DNA of 64,000 nucleotides from Agrilutibacter niabensis (lineage in GTDB: Bacteria > Pseudomonadota > Gammaproteobacteria > Xanthomonadales > Xanthomonadaceae). The stretch covers positions 1,736,001 through 1,800,000 of the forward strand of contig NZ_JBHSNJ010000012.1 of the NCBI RefSeq assembly GCF_042657165.1, written 5' to 3'. Below are positions 61,016 to 64,000 of this stretch, one piece after another (the stretch's first letter is position 1; the number at the start of each line of letters is the position of its first letter). A program made the translations under genes and the position numbers. The notes below the pieces were generated by a model, which saw nothing but the letters and a program-made list of their open reading frames with translations, made no database searches and was not told the origin of the DNA.

Positions 61016-62575
61016 ATGTCCGCAACGAATTTCTCCCGCCGCCAGGTGTTGAAGGGCAGCGCCGCCGCCATGGCAATGGGCGCGATCGGCAGCCTTGGCG
61101 GCCTGTACTCGCGGCAGGCGCTCGCCGCCACCGGCAATCCCTGGTCCGCACCGGTCTCGAGCCCCTACGGCGCGCTCGCTCCGGTTGCCGACCAGAGCAC
61201 CGGGCTCCCCCTGCTGCTGTTGCCGGCGGGTTTCAGTTACGCGTCGTTTTCGTGGACGGGCGACCGCCTCGCCGATGGACAGCCGGCGCCGTCCAAGCAC
61301 GACGGCATGGCGGTAATGCGCGGCCACGGCAACGCACTGGGCGTGGGCCGGCACGGTCGCGGCAACGGCCACGGTCCGGACATGGTGATCGTCCGCAACC
61401 ACGAGGTCGGCGCGAGCACCACCCCGATCATCGCCCCGGGCACGTATGACCGTGGCGCGATCAACGCCAGCGGCATGCGTGCAGGCGGCGGCACCACCAC
61501 GCTGCGATTCCGCGACGGCAAATGGCTGGACGCCGAAGCCAGCCTCGCCGGCACCGTCGTCAACTGCGCCGGCGGCCGCACGCCGTGGGGCACGTGGCTG
61601 ACGTGCGAGGAGATCAAGTCGAATGCCATTTCCGGCGAAGGACGCAAGCACGGTTACGTGTTTGAAGTGCACCCGGATGCGGAACAGACCACTGGCCGTC
61701 CGCTGGTCGCCTTGGGCCGCTTCAGCCACGAGGCCGTGGCGATCGATCCGCGCACCGGCTACCTCTACCTGACCGAAGACGACCGCAACAAGTCGGGCTT
61801 CTACCGCTTCATTCCCAACGATCGAGCGGGCCGCCCGGGTTCGCTCGAGAACGGCGGCCGCCTGCAGGCGGCGCGCGTGCGCGGGCGCCCGAACATGGAC
61901 CTGGTGACGGCGCGCATCGGCGACGAATTCCAGCTGGAATGGGTGGACATCCGGGATCCGGACCTCGACTCGGCCCTTGCCCCGGCCGGCTTCAAGGACA
62001 TCGGTGCGGGCGAAACCTTGAGCGGACCGTTCGCGCAGGGCTGGTCGGAGGGCGCGCTGCGCATGAGTCGCGGCGAGGGCATATTCCACGCCGACGGCAA
62101 GATGTTCATCGTCGACACCAGCACCGGCGTGGACGTCAACGGACGGCGCGGCCGCGGGTATGGCGCGGTGTGGGTGCTGGATCTGGCGACGCAGCGCCTG
62201 AGCGCGCTGTTCGTCAGCGGCGACCAGAGCGCCGCGCACAACCCCGACAACATCACCGTGAGTCCGCGCGGCGGCGTGGTGCTGTGCGAGGACCCGGATG
62301 CGGCACCCTCCGGCAGTCCGGATGCGTTTGGGCCCGGCACGCGGCTGGTCGGACTGACCCGCTCCGGCGAACCGTTCTGCCTGCTCAAGAACAACGTGGA
62401 ACTCACCGACAGTCAGATCGCATCGGCAGGCAAGGTGATCGCCGAAGGCGATTATCGCGACAGCGAATTCGCCGGCGCCTGCTGGAGTCCGGACGGCCGC
62501 ACGCTGTTCGTCAACGTACAGACGCCCGGCATCACGCTCGCCATCACCGGGCCATGGATGGACGGTCCGCTCTGA
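61016..62575 (+). CDS. PhoX-family (DUF839) protein with Tat signal
   Basis: A 519-residue protein. Twin-arginine signal 'FSRRQVLKGSAAAMAMGAIGSLGG' (Arg8-Arg9) shows export in folded form to the periplasm. The body matches PhoX/DUF839 beta-propeller proteins: 'VIVRNHEVGAST', 'GTWLTCEE', 'GRFSHEAVAIDPRTGYLYLTED', 'CEDPDAA'. PhoX enzymes are Ca2+/Fe3+ alkaline phosphatases, but many DUF839 members are uncharacterised. AGGAG lies seven bases before the ATG. A short inverted repeat GATGAC/GTCATC (60940-60959) upstream may be an operator; it does not match a Pho box layout. Confidence 0.88.
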   Translation: MSATNFSRRQVLKGSAAAMAMGAIGSLGGLYSRQALAATGNPWSAPVSSPYGALAPVADQSTGLPLLLLPAGFSYASFSWTGDRLADGQPAPSKHDGMAVMRGHGNALGVGRHGRGNGHGPDMVIVRNHEVGASTTPIIAPGTYDRGAINASGMRAGGGTTTLRFRDGKWLDAEASLAGTVVNCAGGRTPWGTWLTCEEIKSNAISGEGRKHGYVFEVHPDAEQTTGRPLVALGRFSHEAVAIDPRTGYLYLTEDDRNKSGFYRFIPNDRAGRPGSLENGGRLQAARVRGRPNMDLVTARIGDEFQLEWVDIRDPDLDSALAPAGFKDIGAGETLSGPFAQGWSEGALRMSRGEGIFHADGKMFIVDTSTGVDVNGRRGRGYGAVWVLDLATQRLSALFVSGDQSAAHNPDNITVSPRGGVVLCEDPDAAPSGSPDAFGPGTRLVGLTRSGEPFCLLKNNVELTDSQIASAGKVIAEGDYRDSEFAGACWSPDGRTLFVNVQTPGITLAITGPWMDGPL

Positions 62576-62598
62576 GAGTCGCGCAACCGCAAACGGAA

Positions 62599-62628
62599 AA
62601 CGGCGCCATCAAGGCGCCGTTCTCTTTT
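62599..62628 (+). terminator. Intrinsic terminator after the PhoX-family gene
   Basis: Nine-base arms AACGGCGCC / GGCGCCGTT with a 5-base loop, followed by TCTCTTTT. A likely 3' end also for the convergent rsfS. Confidence 0.85.
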
Positions 62629-62645
62629 GCTGCGGATGACCCGGA

Positions 62646-63077
62646 TCAGTAACGGCTTCCGGTCCCGGCCTCGCTCTCGTACTCATCCATGCGCGTCGGC
62701 GGCTGGTCACCCACTGTCCACAGGCGTTCCAGCGCATAGAACTCGCGCACGCGCGGCAGCATCACGTGGACGACGACGTCACCCAGGTCGACCAGCACCC
62801 ATTCGGCTTCGCGCTCGCCTTCCACGCCGAGCGGCTGGACGTCGAGGTTCTTGGCGAACTTCACCACTTCGTCGGCGATCGACTTCACGTGGCGCGTGGA
62901 GGTGCCCGATGCGATCACCATGAAATCGGTGACGCTGCTCTTGCCACGCACGTCGATCTCGACCACGTCCTTGGCTTTCAGTTCCTCCACCGCGGCGTTC
63001 ACTGTCTTGAGCAGCACATCGACCGGCGGCGGCGGGTTGGGGAGGCGGGTCTTGATGACTTGGGCTTGGCTGGTCAA
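62646..63077 (-). CDS. rsfS: Ribosome silencing factor RsfS
   Basis: A 143-residue protein with the Iojap/RsfS core 'VNAAVEELKAKDVVEIDVRGKSSVTDFMVIASGTSTRHVKSIADEVV' and 'WVLVDLGDVVVHVMLPRVREFYALERLW'. It binds uL14 on the 50S subunit and blocks subunit joining in starvation. The only reasonable start is TTG 63077; no ATG lies upstream in frame. It follows nadD by 29 bases, the usual order. Confidence 0.94.
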   Translation of the reverse strand: MTSQAQVIKTRLPNPPPPVDVLLKTVNAAVEELKAKDVVEIDVRGKSSVTDFMVIASGTSTRHVKSIADEVVKFAKNLDVQPLGVEGEREAEWVLVDLGDVVVHVMLPRVREFYALERLWTVGDQPPTRMDEYESEAGTGSRY

Positions 63078-63106
63078 GGGCAGGAACTCTCTGGGATTAC
63101 CGGGAA

Positions 63107-63829
63107 TTATAGGGAAACCGAGTTTTGCCCGGCTGTCGAGTACAAATGATGACGATCGATGTAACTGGCGACGGACGGCGGCACCCAGCCTCGCCAGCCG
63201 GGGTTGCCGTCGGCCGGCCTGCTGTCGCTGGCGGCGATGCGACGGCGCAGCTCGGTCGAGGATTCCGGGCGCAATTCTTGCAGGGGCAGCACGGCGAGCC
63301 CGCCCGACGGGGCCGTGGACAGCTCATCCAGGCTGCGCCAGCGCCGCGCCGCCTCGGCCCGCACCAGGGGAGCGATCCCGCCCAGGGTGTCCGGATCGAT
63401 GTGCGAGCCCGGCCGTTGCACCGCAAGGATGTGCGCGTGCTCGAAAAGTTCGCGCCAGCGGTGCCAGGTGTGCAACTGGCTGAGCGAATCGCCACCGATG
63501 AGCCATGCGATCGGCACCTCGTTGCCCAGTTCAGCACGCAGCTCGAGCAGCGTGTCGATGGTGTACGACGGACCTTCGCGGCGCAGCTCGCGGCGATCGA
63601 CCTTGAGGCCGGTTTCACCGGCGATCGCCAGGTCGAGCATGCGTGCGCGCTGCTGCGCGTCCGCGTGGGTCGGCCCCTTGTGCGGCGGGTCCGCGGCCGG
63701 CAGGAGGAATACCGGCGCGCGCGTTGCATCGCGCGCGGCGCGGGCCACGGCGAGGTGGCCGTTGTGTACAGGATCGAAGGTCCCCCCGTAGCAGATCCTC
63801 AAGCGCAGGTCCTCAAGGCTTCGGGGCAT
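63107..63829 (-). CDS. nadD: Nicotinate-nucleotide adenylyltransferase
   Basis: A 240-residue nucleotidyltransferase with 'GGTFDPVHNGH' (residues 15-25, the HxGH motif at its end), 'LLPAADPPHKGP' and the C-terminal 'STELRRRIAAS' (ISSTxIR-like) motif. It joins NaMN and ATP to deamido-NAD. It starts six bases after the holA stop and is followed by rsfS. Confidence 0.96.
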   Translation of the reverse strand: MPRSLEDLRLRICYGGTFDPVHNGHLAVARAARDATRAPVFLLPAADPPHKGPTHADAQQRARMLDLAIAGETGLKVDRRELRREGPSYTIDTLLELRAELGNEVPIAWLIGGDSLSQLHTWHRWRELFEHAHILAVQRPGSHIDPDTLGGIAPLVRAEAARRWRSLDELSTAPSGGLAVLPLQELRPESSTELRRRIAASDSRPADGNPGWRGWVPPSVASYIDRHHLYSTAGQNSVSL

Positions 63830-63835
63830 GTCGCT

Positions 63836-64000
63836 TCACGCACGCACGGCCAGCAGGCGCGAGGCACGAGGCTCGGCGACGGCAAGCAGCAGCCGTTCGA
63901 GCGCGATCCAGGCGTCTTCGGGCTCCTGGCCACGGCGCGGGCGCCCCTTGGCGATGCTGTCGACCCGACCGGCCTGGGCCAGGAAACCATCCCAGCGCTT
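63836..64000 (-). CDS. holA: DNA polymerase III subunit delta, C-terminal end
   Basis: The last 54 codons of a minus-strand gene that runs off the right edge; stop TGA at 63838-63836. The frame reads from KRWDGFLAQAGRVDSIAKG through 'DAWIALERLLLAVAE' to 'LLAVRA', matching the C-terminal helices of HolA, where the 'D.W..L..LLLALA' stretch is typical. Delta opens the sliding clamp in the clamp loader. The position immediately before nadD is the conserved one and supports the call. Confidence 0.85.
   Translation of the reverse strand, partial: KRWDGFLAQAGRVDSIAKGRPRRGQEPEDAWIALERLLLAVAEPRASRLLAVRA

Overview
The window is a dense (about one gene per 1.2 kb), high-GC (roughly two thirds G+C) stretch of a gammaproteobacterial chromosome. 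Gene order, protein sequence style and the absence of skp between bamA and lpxD point to the Xanthomonadaceae/Lysobacteraceae (Lysobacter, Luteimonas, Thermomonas or Pseudoxanthomonas type). Genus cannot be settled without a search. I see no tRNA, rRNA, CRISPR array, phage or insertion sequence.

Layout. 1-4425: the 3' end of parC, a thiopurine methyltransferase and a GAF-GAF-GGDEF-EAL cyclic-di-GMP protein. 4497-6531: asnB on the minus strand, with a 340-base upstream region holding a 43-codon leader peptide very rich in Asn codons and an intrinsic terminator, which I read as a transcription attenuator. 6532-8892: a penicillin-acylase-family hydrolase. 8957-14761 (minus): a compact map-glnD-dapD-arsC-like-dapE operon with 4-base stop/start overlaps. 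15141-31571 (plus): the conserved translation and envelope block rpsB, tsf, pyrH, frr, uppS, cdsA, dxr, rseP, bamA, lpxD, fabZ, lpxA, lpxB, rnhB, interrupted by an AIM24-family gene and a cation-diffusion transporter. 31609-35945: an accessory insert between rnhB and dnaE (a small hypothetical protein, a membrane-anchored winged-helix/TPR regulator and two paralogous YkvA-like proteins). 36076-44605: dnaE, accA, a secreted S33 hydrolase, tilS, xseB, ispA. 44649-48885: a CHASE2 membrane protein, an SH3b-M48 protease, a 14-bp tandem repeat and two DUF4870 proteins. 48987-58584: pmbA/tldE, darP and, on the minus strand, maf-rng-yhdP-tldD. 58797-64000: a SIMPL lipoprotein, a TonB-like protein, rlmH, a Tat-exported PhoX-family protein, then rsfS, nadD and the 3' end of holA on the minus strand.

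How it works together. Most genes serve translation (S2, EF-Ts, RRF, RsfS, RlmH, TilS, Map), isoprenoid and undecaprenyl lipid supply (dxr, ispA, uppS), phospholipid and fatty acid synthesis (cdsA, accA, fabZ), lipid A (lpxD, lpxA, lpxB), outer-membrane assembly (bamA, rseP, yhdP), DNA replication (parC, dnaE, holA, rnhB) and nitrogen or diaminopimelate metabolism (glnD, dapD, dapE, asnB).

The most interesting items are the Asn-codon attenuator in front of asnB, the rnhB-dnaE insert with its paired YkvA-like proteins, the CHASE2 protein without a recognised output domain next to an SH3b-M48 protease, a perfect 22-bp inverted repeat between rpsB and tsf, and the 14-bp tandem repeat downstream of the M48 gene. 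Starts given here were moved inward from the longest reading frame where a ribosome binding site, operon overlap or family length supported it; each case is stated.
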